DNA of 64,000 bases from Desulfovibrio inopinatus DSM 10711 (GCF_000429305.1 NZ_AUBP01000006.1:62001-126000), one strand, 5' to 3'; positions 50,113 to 61,386 are shown, numbered from the stretch's first letter. Translations and numbers: made by a program. Notes: generated from the sequence alone by a model not told the origin.

Positions 50113-50967
50113 TTACCTCCACATGACATCAAGAGCCACGCCAACAAACAACAACATGGCAATGATGCCGTTCAATGTGAAAAAGGCCAGATTGACCCGG
50201 CTCATATCATCTTCAGACAACAATCGATGTTCCCAATACAAAACGGCCGACACGACGGCCCAGGCAACATAATATATCCCCCCAAGGCCAGCGGACCAAC
50301 CAGCAAGTGCAAAAAACAACGATGCATTGACGTGTGATGCTGACGACAACAACAACGCCCCGCCTACTCCGTATCGTGCCGGACAGGAGCAGAGCCCCAG
50401 TCCTCGATCGAAGTCAGCGTCTTGGCAAGCATAGAGCAGATCAAAACCAGCAACCCAAAACAGCACTCCCAAGCCCATCAATACCGGCCCCATCGTAAAT
50501 TGGGGAGTAACAGCAAGATATCCGGCCACCGGAGCCAATCCGAGCACCGACCCCAAAAAGAAATGGCACATCCAGGTAAATCGCTTTGTATAGCTATAAA
50601 ACCCGGCCCAAACCAAAACAATGGGAGAAAGCGCCAAGCACAGAGTATTGAGGGCTGCGCACGCCGCAACGAAAACGAACGCGCAAACGCCCAGGAATAT
50701 CCAGACTTCACATGCTGTCACCTCGCCCGTCACGAGTTCTCGCATCTGCGTCCGTGGGTTTTGCCGATCAAACTTGACATCGACCAAACGATTGACAGCC
50801 ATGGCAAACGACCGAATAGCCACCATTGCAACGGTCAAGCCTAAAAATGCTCTCCACCCGGCAAAGCCCTGCCCTGCCAGCACAAAACCCATGTACGCAA
50901 ACGGCAAAGCAAAAATGGAATGCTCAACCTTGACCAACCGCGCCATTTTGGAAAGATATTTTGTCAT
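50113..50967 (-). CDS. UbiA-family prenyltransferase
   Basis: A polytopic prenyltransferase of about 284 residues. The two aspartate motifs that bind Mg-diphosphate are NRLVDVKFDRQNPRT (near residue 80) and DADFDRGLG (near 200). It joins a polyprenyl chain to an aromatic acid in quinone synthesis. In organisms using the futalosine menaquinone route this would be the MqnP step. ubiX is encoded at 317-886. The frame extends to 51057, but the family starts near 50967. GGAGG lies eleven bases upstream of that ATG. Confidence 0.88.
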   Translation of the reverse strand: MTKYLSKMARLVKVEHSIFALPFAYMGFVLAGQGFAGWRAFLGLTVAMVAIRSFAMAVNRLVDVKFDRQNPRTQMRELVTGEVTACEVWIFLGVCAFVFVAACAALNTLCLALSPIVLVWAGFYSYTKRFTWMCHFFLGSVLGLAPVAGYLAVTPQFTMGPVLMGLGVLFWVAGFDLLYACQDADFDRGLGLCSCPARYGVGGALLLSSASHVNASLFFALAGWSAGLGGIYYVAWAVVSAVLYWEHRLLSEDDMSRVNLAFFTLNGIIAMLLFVGVALDVMWR

Positions 50968-51159
50968 ATGGACAAATGCCTCCGGCAATTCTGCACTGAC
51001 GTTGTAAAAAGGCCTATCGGTACGTGCACGCAGAGAATCTTCAAAAAGTATCACCACTTCAAGCCAAATACATCTTCAACTAGCGCAATATTCTTTTACT
51101 TAAACACCATATGCATCACCCTCTTCATGAGCCTCTTCTGTATGACCCATTAAGAAGGT

Positions 51160-51253
51160 TCAAGGAAGGGAGTGATGAGGGGAGGGAAAGAGGGCCCGTG
51201 GAGAGGGAAGGCACAAAGGAGAAAAGCCCATTCCTCTCCTCCCTCTCCACTTG
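51160..51253. repeat. Purine-rich tract with inverted repeat downstream of tyrS
   Basis: A strongly purine-biased stretch at about 51160-51225 is followed by a pyrimidine-rich stretch. GTGGAGAGGGA near 51201 and TCCCTCTCCAC near 51243 form an inverted repeat. It could be the tyrS terminator stem or simply biased intergenic DNA. A similar purine tract lies at about 22838-22866. Confidence 0.4.
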
Positions 51254-51279
51254 CCGCCGAAGGCAAACAATGGTGTTTA

Positions 51280-52557
51280 TTATTCACCTAAAAAGACAAC
51301 GCCGTAGTTCTTCTTCCCTTTGCGCACGAGCAGAATGCGTTCTCCGATGAAGTCGGTGATTGCAGGAGTATACGTCTCATCTTGAAGACGTTCATTATTG
51401 ATATAAATGCCCCCTGCCTTAATATCTTTCCGGGCCTGAGACTTAGACGAGCAGAGTTCGAGATCAACCAACAGCCCTGGCAAATCAGGCAGCGCACCAA
51501 GCGTCGCGTAGCCTTTTCCCGGAGCCGATTCCAGCGCTTGCCCCAAGGTTTTGGCATTAACGGCTTTGATGTCCCCTTTCCCGAAGAGGGCTTCGGTCAC
51601 GGCCTGCACGTTTTCGAGCTCAGCCTTTCCGTGAATCATGGTTGTTGTCTCTGCGGCAAGACGTCGCTGGGCAGCTCGTTCGTGAGGACGCTCGGCAAGC
51701 TCGGTCTCCAGGGCGGCAATTTCACTCTGGTCAAGGAGCGTAAAATATCGCAAATAATTGATGACATCACGGTCGTCGGCATTCATCCAATACTGATAAA
51801 ACGCATACGGCGAGGTCATTTCCGGATCAAGATAGATAGCGCCTTTCTCCGACTTTCCAAATTTAGCCCCTGTAGCCGTCGTGATGAGCGGAAAAGTGAG
51901 CGCAAAACACTCTTTTCCAGACTTTTTGCGAATCAGCTCCAGACCGGCGGTGATGTTGCCGAATTGGTCGGAACCGCCAATCTGCAAGGTAAGGTCATGA
52001 TGCTCGGATAAATAATAATAGTCATACGACTGGAGAATCATGTAGCTGAACTCGGTGAAGGATATGCCTGTATCTTCGCGACCAATCCGGTTCTTTACGG
52101 AATCTTTGGCCATCATATAGTTGACCGTAAAATATTTTCCCACGTCGCGCAGAAACTCAATTGTAGACAGAGAATTGGTCCAATCATAGTTGTTGACGAC
52201 ACGAAGATTTTCGACACAATCAAGATTGGTGAAAAGCGACTCCACTTGCTTTCTGATATTATCTGCAGACGCAAACAGCGTTTCCTTGTCGATCATTTGT
52301 CGTTCTTTATCTTTACCCGACGGGTCACCGATAAGACCGGTCGCACCACCCATCAAGGCATAGGCAACATGGCCAGCTCGAGCAAAACGCGCAAGGGCCA
52401 ACAAGGGAACAAGATTGCCAATATGCAGACTTCTGGCCGTAGGGTCGAACCCGCAATACATTTTGCGGCCCGGTGTCTTGAGGTGAAACCGAAGGTTTTC
52501 ATCATCCGAGGTCTGGTTGATGAGACCGCGCCAGAAGAATTCATCAAATACGTTCAT
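51280..52557 (-). CDS. tyrS: Tyrosyl-tRNA synthetase
   Basis: A 425-residue class I aminoacyl-tRNA synthetase that charges tRNA-Tyr. Signature HIGH is HIGN in ARSLHIGNLVPLL (about residue 45), and KMSKS is KFGKS near 232. The C-terminal S4-like domain (LCSSKSQARKDIKAGGIYINNERLQDETY, about 355-385) binds tRNA. The length and order match bacterial TyrRS of the TyrS type. It has no T-box leader that I can see. Confidence 0.97.
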   Translation of the reverse strand: MNVFDEFFWRGLINQTSDDENLRFHLKTPGRKMYCGFDPTARSLHIGNLVPLLALARFARAGHVAYALMGGATGLIGDPSGKDKERQMIDKETLFASADNIRKQVESLFTNLDCVENLRVVNNYDWTNSLSTIEFLRDVGKYFTVNYMMAKDSVKNRIGREDTGISFTEFSYMILQSYDYYYLSEHHDLTLQIGGSDQFGNITAGLELIRKKSGKECFALTFPLITTATGAKFGKSEKGAIYLDPEMTSPYAFYQYWMNADDRDVINYLRYFTLLDQSEIAALETELAERPHERAAQRRLAAETTTMIHGKAELENVQAVTEALFGKGDIKAVNAKTLGQALESAPGKGYATLGALPDLPGLLVDLELCSSKSQARKDIKAGGIYINNERLQDETYTPAITDFIGERILLVRKGKKNYGVVFLGE

Positions 52558-52792
52558 GTGCTATCCTTTATCCGGAACAGACGTCCCATGGTGATCGTTA
52601 TGCGGGGAGAGGCTGTGGTATGGTTTTTTTGCGGCACACGTCAATAGTCGACAGCGGGTTGTCTCGCCCTCGTATTAACACGTACCTGTCAACAATACAG
52701 CGGTCTTACAGAATTGATGAATCTTTGGGCAACCGGCGAGAGTCGCATAGAGAGACGAGCCTTATGAGTTCTCCACCAGAAGAGCCAAGACA

Positions 52793-53569
52793 TCACGCAA
52801 CAAAAGCTTCGATGGATCTTGCAAAACCACTGGCATCATCCACATCAAGGCTGCATCCCTCAAGTCGGGCCGGATTGCGGGCCACAACAAACCGATGTGG
52901 CCGACCCGTAAGAAATCGCTGAACAATAGGATCGACGGACATACCGAGAATAGAATCCTTTGGGCCACACATGCCCAAGTCCGTCATATAGGCCGTTCCC
53001 TGAGGAAGAATCTGGGCGTCGTTTGTCTGAACATGGGTGTGGGTGCCGAGAACGGCCGTCACGCGACCATCAAGTACAAATCCCATTGCCCGTTTTTCCG
53101 ATGTGGCTTCGGCATGAAAGTCGACCAATCGAACAAGAACATCTCCGGGCACCGTGGCAAGCAAGCTCATCGCGGATTGAAATGGACAATCGACAGCGTC
53201 CATATAGGTACGCCCGAGAAGGTTGATAATCGCATAAGGCATGCCGGACTCGGTTTGATAAATGCCGAGACCGGCTCCTGGAGCGCCTTCGGGATAGTTT
53301 GCGGGACGGAGGACGCGATCGTTCTCCTGAAAGAAAGAGATGAGATCTTTGTGTTTCCAGATGTGATTTCCACTCGTTAGGACATCGAGCCCTGCAGCTG
53401 CAAGAAGTTGGCGTGCCGATTTCGAGGTAAGCCCAAGCCCACCCGACGCATTTTCAGCATTGGCCAAAACGAGATCAAAGGCGTGCTCACGGCGCAACCG
53501 TGAAGTCCGTTCAATAATAGCGGTACGTCCAGGACGTCCAACGATGTCACCAAAGAAACAAATCCGCAA
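52793..53569 (-). CDS. YmdB-family metallophosphoesterase
   Basis: A 258-residue phosphodiesterase of the YmdB/TIGR00282 family. MRICFFGDIVGRPGRTAI holds the first metal ligands, ANAENASGGLGL and LTSGNHIWKHKD the next ones, and VDFHAEATSEKRAMG plus GTHTHVQTNDA the last histidines. The family hydrolyses 2',3'-cyclic nucleotides and is often encoded next to rny, as it is here, 96 bp downstream of it. In Bacillus it affects biofilm decisions. Confidence 0.93.
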   Translation of the reverse strand: MRICFFGDIVGRPGRTAIIERTSRLRREHAFDLVLANAENASGGLGLTSKSARQLLAAAGLDVLTSGNHIWKHKDLISFFQENDRVLRPANYPEGAPGAGLGIYQTESGMPYAIINLLGRTYMDAVDCPFQSAMSLLATVPGDVLVRLVDFHAEATSEKRAMGFVLDGRVTAVLGTHTHVQTNDAQILPQGTAYMTDLGMCGPKDSILGMSVDPIVQRFLTGRPHRFVVARNPARLEGCSLDVDDASGFARSIEAFVA

Positions 53570-53665
53570 CGGTGGCTCTCCCTGAGCTCAGGTCGGAACA
53601 CTCGTGTAAAAACGTGTTCAACACAGGCAAATGCGATGCATCGTATTTGCCTGTGATAAATCCTA

Positions 53666-55225
53666 CTATTTCGCATACCCTACGGCGCGTCGCTCACGGA
53701 TGACCGTGACGCGAATTTGCCCCGGATAGGTCAGATTCTCTTCGATCTTGTGAGCAATGTCTTTACACAAAACAAACGTCTTATCATCATCGATATTGTC
53801 GGAATCGACCATGACGCGGATCTCACGACCGGCCTGAATGGCATAGGCTTTAGAGACGCCTTCGAACTCGGTAGCCAGACATTCCAACTCTTCAAGCCGT
53901 TTCACGTAGCTTTCGAGCAGTTCTTTCCGGGCGCCGGGGCGAGCACCGGACAAGCTGTCCGCAGCTTGAACAAGCGTAGCGAGAATGGTCTTCGGCGGAA
54001 CATCTTCGTGGTGCGCCTGAATGGCGTGCATGATTTCTTTGGATTCACCGTATTTCTTGGCGAGATCGTAACCAATGACGGCATGCGGACCTTCGATTTC
54101 ATGGTCCACGGCTTTCCCAATGTCGTGCAGTAAACCGGCGCGTTTGGCTTTCTTAACATCATGCCCAAGTTCGGCAGCCATAATCCCGCACAAAGATGCC
54201 ACTTCGAGCGAATGTCGAAGTACATTCTGCGAGTAACTTGTCCGGTATTGCAAATGACCAAGCAAACGAACGAGTTCTGGATGAATACCATGAACGCCGA
54301 CATCGAATGTCGCTTGTTCGCCGAGTTCACGTAATTTGATTTCAAACTCCTGCTCGACTTTTTTGACAATATCTTCAATCCGAGCGGGGTGAATGCGTCC
54401 ATCGGTAATAAGTCGTTCCAAAGCAAGCTTGGCAACTTGTCGACGAATCGGAGAAAAAGCAGAGAGAATAACCGTCTCGGGAGTGTCATCAATAATAAGG
54501 TCAACACCGGTAGCCGCTTCCAAGGCACGAATATTACGTCCCTCACGGCCAATAATTCGCCCCTTCATCTCTTCACTAGGCAAGGTCACGGCTGTCACGC
54601 TTTCTTCAGCGACAAAATCACCGGCATAGCGTTGTACGGCCAACGAAAGGATTTCTTTCGCTTTTTTGTCAGCAGTTTCCTTCGCTTCCATCTCAATTTG
54701 ACGAATCATCTTAGCTGTTTCATGACGCGTCCGACTCTCAATCTCCTGAATAAGCCGTTCTTTCGCTTCTTCGACAGTCAGCCCGGAGATTTCCTGCAAT
54801 TTGATTTGATGTTCGTCGGAAATTCGCTCCAGTTGTTCTTCTTTGGTTGCTAAAGCGCGTTCCTGTGCAGTTAACCGCTTTTCCGTTGCCAGGATATCGG
54901 ATTCTTTCTGCGTCAGCTTTTCCTGTTTCGCTTCAAGCCGCTCCTGCTTCTCGACGATCCGGGACTCTTTATGCTTCAACGTGACTTCGCGTTCTTTGAA
55001 ATCATGCTCCATTTCGCGCTTTTGATTATAAAGATCGTCTTGCGCCTGCAAAACAACTTCTTTCTTATGCGCTTGCGCTTCTTTGCGAGCCTCATCGAGA
55101 ATACGCTGAGCCAGAGATTTGGACTCGTTGAGGGTTTTATCGGATATCCATTTATTGAAGAAGTACCCGCCGACAGAACCGCCGACGAGACCGAGAAGAA
55201 TTGTAAAAACGTAACCGAAATCCAT
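53666..55225 (-). CDS. rny: Ribonuclease Y
   Basis: A 519-residue RNase Y. An N-terminal membrane helix ([21 protein letters not shown]), a long coiled coil (about 25-200), a KH domain with [21 protein letters not shown] (about 222-242) and an HD domain with [15 protein letters not shown] (about 363-377) appear in the family order. It starts mRNA decay by endonucleolytic cleavage at the membrane. The zapA-6S RNA region lies upstream. Confidence 0.97.
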   Translation of the reverse strand: MDFGYVFTILLGLVGGSVGGYFFNKWISDKTLNESKSLAQRILDEARKEAQAHKKEVVLQAQDDLYNQKREMEHDFKEREVTLKHKESRIVEKQERLEAKQEKLTQKESDILATEKRLTAQERALATKEEQLERISDEHQIKLQEISGLTVEEAKERLIQEIESRTRHETAKMIRQIEMEAKETADKKAKEILSLAVQRYAGDFVAEESVTAVTLPSEEMKGRIIGREGRNIRALEAATGVDLIIDDTPETVILSAFSPIRRQVAKLALERLITDGRIHPARIEDIVKKVEQEFEIKLRELGEQATFDVGVHGIHPELVRLLGHLQYRTSYSQNVLRHSLEVASLCGIMAAELGHDVKKAKRAGLLHDIGKAVDHEIEGPHAVIGYDLAKKYGESKEIMHAIQAHHEDVPPKTILATLVQAADSLSGARPGARKELLESYVKRLEELECLATEFEGVSKAYAIQAGREIRVMVDSDNIDDDKTFVLCKDIAHKIEENLTYPGQIRVTVIRERRAVGYAK

Positions 55226-55417
55226 GGTCTCTCCTTATGGGGTCATATAGGTCGTCCTGAGAGGGCGGGACGACGACGCCCATGCGCTGCGGGCGTATAT
55301 TCAAGGGAGAAACCGATCGTGTTGCCTTGTGGCTGATGAGAAAAGAGCTTGTTCACATTCGGCGGAATGCCGAACGGAGAAAGATCTGTTTAGAGTTTTG
55401 GCGTGGATATAATATGC

Positions 55418-55597
55418 GTCCCCGGAGGTGCCGTGTCGACTAATCCTTTTGAACCTTGCTTGACAAGGTGGGCGCCGCTGTCAGACCTTCAGGCTCCCCG
55501 ATTGCTCGGGTATGCTCACCAGCCCTCATGAGTGGCTCCCTATTTTTGAGTATCGGCTCAAAAATAGACCAGCAATCACAAACACTCCAGGGAATCG
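55418..55597 (-). ncRNA. ssrS: 6S RNA
   Basis: A 6S RNA of about 180 bases lies between zapA and rny, the usual position of ssrS downstream of zapA. On the minus strand GAGCCGATA, TGGTGAGCAT, the CCCGAGCAATCGGGGAGCCT hairpin and CACCTTGTCAAGCAAGG-TTCAA-AAGG follow the E. coli order closely. The closing stem TCCCTGGAG (55593-55585) pairs with CTCCGGGGA (55428-55420) over nine positions. The ends are therefore estimated. The RNA mimics an open promoter and sequesters sigma-70 RNA polymerase in stationary phase. Confidence 0.85.
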
Positions 55598-55626
55598 CAA
55601 ATTTTGGAGTTCACAGATGAACACCC

Positions 55627-55893
55627 CTATTCATCCGTCGAATTTATTTTCATCAGGAGACGGTCGAGTTTCTCTCGCAACTCGTCGAGTTCCTGCTTTG
55701 ATTCGAGCAAATCGTCCGCCAAACCCAAGGCAACAAACGACAGCAGTTTCTCCTTACTGAGATTTCTTCCGCTCGGTACAAGCCCGTTATAGCGCTCTTC
55801 AACCAATTCTAGCGCATTCTCAACGCGGTCCGCTTCCGCGTCCGTCTTAAAGGACAATTCCAGTCCCACGAGGGACAGGTTATAGCTAGGCAT
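55627..55893 (-). CDS. zapA: Cell division protein ZapA
   Basis: An 88-residue ZapA. The N-terminal domain MPSYNLSLVGLELSFKTDAEADRVENALELVEERYNGL-type start and the C-terminal coiled coil (LLESKQELDELREKLDRLL) match the family. ZapA bundles FtsZ filaments at the Z-ring. It is preceded, 9 bp upstream, by a ZapB-like gene and followed by 6S RNA, as in many proteobacteria. No strong ribosome-binding site is seen. Confidence 0.88.
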   Translation of the reverse strand: MPSYNLSLVGLELSFKTDAEADRVENALELVEERYNGLVPSGRNLSKEKLLSFVALGLADDLLESKQELDELREKLDRLLMKINSTDE

Positions 55894-55902
55894 TGGGATA
55901 TT

Positions 55903-56079
55903 TTAGTTAAACTCTTCTTGAATTTTTTTCAAGAGTTGGTCTATGCGGGACGTGACCTCATCTTTACTGCCGCGTTCATTGGCAAGCTGTTCGCGCAAAG
56001 CCGCGTTCTCCTGTTCCAGGTGACGTAGCCGGCCAAGTATGCCGTCAATCCGTTCTTCCAGCTTGTCGATGATTTCCAT
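55903..56079 (-). CDS. ZapB-like coiled-coil cell division protein
   Basis: A 58-residue protein, short enough to be missed. The whole chain is a heptad coiled coil, from MEIIDKLEERIDGILGRL to DQLLKKIQEEFN, as in ZapB (DUF904). It would act with ZapA, encoded 9 bp downstream, at the division site. AGAAG lies nine bases before the ATG. It is 31 bp downstream of glmU on the same strand. Confidence 0.78.
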   Translation of the reverse strand: MEIIDKLEERIDGILGRLRHLEQENAALREQLANERGSKDEVTSRIDQLLKKIQEEFN

Positions 56080-56110
56080 ATAACGCTTCTAGCCGGTTCC
56101 ACCGGCGAAA

Positions 56111-57505
56111 TCAAGACGGGCCCGACTCGTCATTGCATTTTCTGCGCTTCAAATTCACTTGACGACTGCGACCCACCGCTAAAGCATGTGCATCAACATC
56201 CTTAGTAATCACGCTTCCCGCACCGACAAGAGTCTGATCACCAATTTTTACAGGAGCAACAAATGCTGTATTACTGCCAATAAAAGCTTCTTTACCAATT
56301 ATTGTTTTATGCTTGTTCTTCCCGTCGTAATTGCATGTAATCGTTCCTGCACCGATATTGGTGTTTTCACCAATATCAGCATCTCCCAAATATGTAAGAT
56401 GTCCCGCTTTAACGCCTTTTGCAAGAACCGATTTCTTCACTTCAACAAAATTACCGACGCGGACATTCTCTTTGAGCACTGCACCAGGTCGCAAACGTGC
56501 AAATGGACCGGCAACAGCAGATTCTCCAAGAACAGCTTTCTCCAAATGAGAAAAAGAACGAACATGACTGCGCTTATCCAAAAGACTGTCAAGAATAACA
56601 ACATTCGACTCAACAATGGCACCTTGTCGAATTTCTGTCGTTCCATAAATTTCACAAGGACCTGTGATGTCTACACCTGGTGCAACAATAACATCGGGAC
56701 CGATACGTACCTGGCCAGGGTTACGGAGAATAACCCCTTTATCGACCAACGTTTCATTGATGAATTGCTGAAGCACCAACTCCGCTTCAAGCAACTCGCG
56801 GGGGCTGTTCACTCCGAGCAAGAACTCATCGCTCCCACAAGCGATACCGTCCACACGTAAACCGTGTTTGACGCCAAGACCGATCAAGTCCGTGATATAG
56901 TATTCACCACTTTTGTTTTCATTCGACAATTCTTTCAACAAAGGCGCAACAGCATCAAGGCGCAGCAGATAGATGCCGGAATTAATCTCTCCTGTCTCGG
57001 GCCCGTGAACGTGAACATCGTAGTCTTTCAGCTCGATAATTGCCTGAACACTATCGTTCTTCCCACGAATAACACGACCATACGCTCCCGGATCGTCTAA
57101 GGTTAGACTGAGAAATGCAATATCGGCCTGACTTGCCATTGTGTCATCAAGAAAATCTTCCAGGGTCTCAGTGAGAGCAAGCGGAGTATCCCCATTCATG
57201 ACAAGGCAGTATTCAGCTCCAGTAGCCTTAAGTGCGTCGAACGAGCAGGAAAACGCATGCCCTGTACCAAGCTGCTTTTCCTGCATGACAAAACGATCGA
57301 TTTTCTCAGGAAACGCTTTCTCCATACGTTCACGACCAAATCCGACAACCGTAAGGATGTCTTCTCCAAAAATAGGCTCCAAAGCCCGGTAGACATAATA
57401 CAGCATGGGATGCCCCAACAAAGGGCGCAAGACTTTCGGGTCTTCCGAGTACATCCGGGTTCCCTTTCCAGCTGCTAGAATAAGACACGCTATGTTCTCA
57501 AACAT
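56111..57505 (-). CDS. glmU: Bifunctional UDP-GlcNAc synthesis enzyme GlmU
   Basis: A 464-residue GlmU, which acetylates glucosamine-1-phosphate and transfers UMP to give UDP-GlcNAc. The N-terminal uridylyltransferase has LILAAGKGTRMYS (about residues 8-20) and NGDTPLAL. The C-terminal left-handed beta-helix acetyltransferase has GPFARLRPGAVL, GNFVEVKKS and NIGAGTITCNYDGKNKHKT. The ATG at 57505 follows GAGG eight bases upstream; the frame to 57589 has no family match. The product feeds peptidoglycan and lipid A synthesis. Confidence 0.97.
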   Translation of the reverse strand: MFENIACLILAAGKGTRMYSEDPKVLRPLLGHPMLYYVYRALEPIFGEDILTVVGFGRERMEKAFPEKIDRFVMQEKQLGTGHAFSCSFDALKATGAEYCLVMNGDTPLALTETLEDFLDDTMASQADIAFLSLTLDDPGAYGRVIRGKNDSVQAIIELKDYDVHVHGPETGEINSGIYLLRLDAVAPLLKELSNENKSGEYYITDLIGLGVKHGLRVDGIACGSDEFLLGVNSPRELLEAELVLQQFINETLVDKGVILRNPGQVRIGPDVIVAPGVDITGPCEIYGTTEIRQGAIVESNVVILDSLLDKRSHVRSFSHLEKAVLGESAVAGPFARLRPGAVLKENVRVGNFVEVKKSVLAKGVKAGHLTYLGDADIGENTNIGAGTITCNYDGKNKHKTIIGKEAFIGSNTAFVAPVKIGDQTLVGAGSVITKDVDAHALAVGRSRQVNLKRRKCNDESGPS

Positions 57506-57656
57506 GGGAGATCCTCTGTTTGTATCATGATGATTGCGGAAACGTACTTTCGTCCCGCCCTGTGTAAGAGGATTATGCTCACGATGCAAGATGAGAATGC
57601 GGTAAGGCCACTTCTACGAAACCATTGGAAATTTCAGCGTACGATTTTGAATTCTT

Positions 57657-57983
57657 CTAACGCGCCCCTAAAGGTGTGCCTAATCGTTGATACAATACGA
57701 TGCCGACACGTTCTATAAGCTCTCGCAATGCAGCATGGGAAAGGGAATCAAACACTGCGATATCAATAATATAAGGCAAATCAAGTTCATCAAGATCAAT
57801 AGCGATAAGATTTTTTTCCATCGTTGTAATATTCTTGCCGTAAAGGCAGATATCAATGTCCGACCCTGGTTTAAAACATCCCTTCGCTCGTGATCCATAG
57901 AGGACAACTCTCTCGATATGGGGATATTTTTTAAATACAGCAACCATATCATGAAGAATGGATTCACGCAGTCCATAACGCAT
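57657..57983 (-). CDS. MntA-like minimal nucleotidyltransferase antitoxin
   Basis: A 108-residue nucleotidyltransferase. Gly30-Ser31 followed by Asp42 and Asp44 form the GS-x10-DxD active site (LYGSRAKGCFKPGSDIDI). Antitoxins of this type add AMP to the tyrosine of the HEPN partner. The ATG at 57983 shares one base with the TGA of the HEPN gene (TGATG), so the two are coupled. A TTG at 57986 is an alternative. The toxin is encoded first, which is common for HEPN/MNT pairs. Confidence 0.9.
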   Translation of the reverse strand: MRYGLRESILHDMVAVFKKYPHIERVVLYGSRAKGCFKPGSDIDICLYGKNITTMEKNLIAIDLDELDLPYIIDIAVFDSLSHAALRELIERVGIVLYQRLGTPLGAR

Positions 57984-58408
57984 CAATCGGTCTCGAATCC
58001 TTCATCAATTGCACGAAATGTTTTTTCCATCTTCAAAAAAGCAGGATAATGCAGATACAAAATTCTTTCGACAATTTCTTCAGCTAACTCTACGTTATAC
58101 GTATGAGAGGAATGATTTCTGTCTTGAATCATCAGCATCCATGTTTCTCCGTCTTCAATAAGACCATTTCTAAATGCTTCGCGCACGGCACCACGAGAAC
58201 CAACCACCCCTTTAATACCTTGATACTCAAGGTAATCCTTCAAAACATTCCAAGCAAGTTCATGTGTAAATTCAAAAGATTGAATGACCCCCTGCTCTTC
58301 CAGATCGGACAGTGTACGCTGCTCGGCCAAATCAACCGCCTCCGTAAGCGTTTGAAGTGCCCTTAAATAATTAGAAAATCGTTGCCGCCAACGAACATCG
58401 TCCAACAT
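57983..58408 (-). CDS. HEPN-domain toxin (HepT-like)
   Basis: A 141-residue all-helical HEPN protein. R97-x4-H102-x-Y104 (RNHSSHTY) is the RNase motif of HepT toxins, with Tyr104 the expected site of AMP addition by the MntA-type partner. The first helix begins VRWRQRFSNYLRALQTLTEAV. AAGGAGG precedes the ATG at 58408. It could also be a non-toxic substrate-binding partner of the HI0074 kind, since both share the fold; the intact motif favours the toxin. Confidence 0.87.
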   Translation of the reverse strand: MLDDVRWRQRFSNYLRALQTLTEAVDLAEQRTLSDLEEQGVIQSFEFTHELAWNVLKDYLEYQGIKGVVGSRGAVREAFRNGLIEDGETWMLMIQDRNHSSHTYNVELAEEIVERILYLHYPAFLKMEKTFRAIDEGFETD

Positions 58409-58573
58409 CACGCAACCTCCTTGAAAAAATAGCCCCAAAATACTTACTTCGGAATCACTGTTGTGCAGAGCAGACTAGACCGTTACTCCCTTCAGCTACT
58501 TTGAGGTGGTATAATACACGCTTTCTTCGATCAATATCATTTCTACAGCGCACCAAATACAATTTTCTTCAAA

Positions 58574-58609
58574 GAAAAACGGGTGACCCTCTGAAAGAGA
58601 GCCACCCGT
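58574..58609 (-). terminator. Terminator of the atp operon
   Basis: ACGGGTG at 58579-58585 pairs with CACCCGT at 58603-58609, with further pairs inside and one mismatch. On the minus strand it is followed by TTTTTCTTT. It lies 28 bp after the atpC stop. Confidence 0.88.
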
Positions 58610-58636
58610 GTTTGAAGTCGGTATATTTCGAGAAAG

Positions 58637-59065
58637 CTACAAGGAGCAGGTACCAGCGCTGCTCGCCGTAGAGCGACAGGTCATGCGCTGCATGGCCCGT
58701 TGCAAAGCGGCTTGAGCGCGAGCTTGCGCAATGTTGTCTTCGGCCTTCTGCATACGTTCACGAGCGCGCTGTTCAGCGCGACGAGCACGTTCAAGGTCGA
58801 TATCTTCGGCTTTCTCGGCGATCTCAGCCAAGATCGTGACTTTATTACTCGACACTTCGGCGAATCCGCCAGCAACGAAGACATAGTAGTACTTTCCATC
58901 AAGCTTGTAATACAAGCTCCCCACGCCAAGCGCGGACAGGAAAGGTATGTGATTCGGCATGATACCGAATTCACCTTCGATGCCGGGCGCGCCAACGTAT
59001 TCCACTTCCTGAGACAGGACGAGGCGGTCGGGCGTCACGACTTCCAATCGAAGATCTTTAGCCAT
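58637..59065 (-). CDS. atpC: ATP synthase epsilon subunit
   Basis: A 142-residue F1 epsilon subunit. The N-terminal beta sandwich has [45 protein letters not shown]. The C-terminal helices (residues 88-135), which can insert into the rotor and inhibit, are present and rich in Ala, Arg and Glu. The last residues, with Cys-Arg-Ser and CSL, are unusual. It is the final gene of atpFHAGDC. Confidence 0.95.
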   Translation of the reverse strand: MAKDLRLEVVTPDRLVLSQEVEYVGAPGIEGEFGIMPNHIPFLSALGVGSLYYKLDGKYYYVFVAGGFAEVSSNKVTILAEIAEKAEDIDLERARRAEQRARERMQKAEDNIAQARAQAALQRAMQRMTCRSTASSAGTCSL

Positions 59066-59070
59066 AAGGA

Positions 59071-60492
<1,422 letters not shown>

Positions 60493-61386
60493 TTAACCTT
60501 TGAGTGCCTCGCTACCGCCGACAATGTCCATCAGCTCAGTGGTGATGGCGGCCTGACGAGCCTTGTTGTAAACAAGCGTCAGGGAACCGACCATCTCGTC
60601 GCAGTTCTTGGTCGCATTGTCCATGGAGCGCATGCGGGCAGCATGTTCGCTGGCAGACGTATCGAGCAAACCGCGGTAGATCTGAACATTAACGAAACGG
60701 GGCAAGAGTTCGGCCAGCAGGCCTTCAACCGAAGGCTCGTAGATGTACTCCATCTTCGTGGTCGAGGCGGCTTCAGTTTCTTCGCCTTCGGCAGCTTCAG
60801 AAGCGGCCGACATGGGCAGGAGGGTCAAATTGACCGATTCCTGCCTGGCGAGGCTCACAAATTCGCCGTAAACCAGATCGATTTGATCGTACATTCCCGA
60901 GATGTAGCCGTCGATGACTTCAGCTCCGAGCTTGGCGCCCAGGGTGAAATCAAAGGAGTTCATTTCGTCAACATATGCATTGACGATTTCGCGCTCGGCA
61001 CGGCGAATGACATCGCGTCCTCTTTTACCGACGGTGATGAATTTGACGGCTTTGCCTTCAGCCTCGTATTTCAGAGCCATTTTTTGAGCCCTGTTCACGA
61101 GCGAAGCGTTGAAACTGCCACACAGTCCACGGTCGGAAGTCACCAAAACGATCAGAACCGTTTTGATTTCTTCGCGTTTCTCAAGAAGCGGGTGAACCGA
61201 AGAATCGGCGCCCTGCGACAAATCTGCGAGCATGTCGTAAAATTTGTCGGCATAGGGCCGAAAGCGTTCGATCCGGGCCTGCGCATTACGAAGCTTTGCC
61301 GAAGCGACCATGTTCATGGCCTTGGTGATCTGCTTCGTCTTCTTGACCGCGGAGATCTTGACTTGTACGTCCTTTAACGAAGGCAT
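60493..61386 (-). CDS. atpG: ATP synthase gamma subunit
   Basis: A 297-residue central stalk subunit. The N-terminal helix PSLKDVQVKISAVKKTKQITKAMNMVASAKLR and the C-terminal helix MRSMDNATKNCDEMVGSLTLVYNKARQAAITTELMDIVGGSEAL form the rotating coiled coil. An acidic, Ala-rich insertion near residues 195-215 (ASEAAEGEETEAAST) is an extra surface loop. Gap to atpA is 17 bp. Confidence 0.97.
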   Translation of the reverse strand: MPSLKDVQVKISAVKKTKQITKAMNMVASAKLRNAQARIERFRPYADKFYDMLADLSQGADSSVHPLLEKREEIKTVLIVLVTSDRGLCGSFNASLVNRAQKMALKYEAEGKAVKFITVGKRGRDVIRRAEREIVNAYVDEMNSFDFTLGAKLGAEVIDGYISGMYDQIDLVYGEFVSLARQESVNLTLLPMSAASEAAEGEETEAASTTKMEYIYEPSVEGLLAELLPRFVNVQIYRGLLDTSASEHAARMRSMDNATKNCDEMVGSLTLVYNKARQAAITTELMDIVGGSEALKG

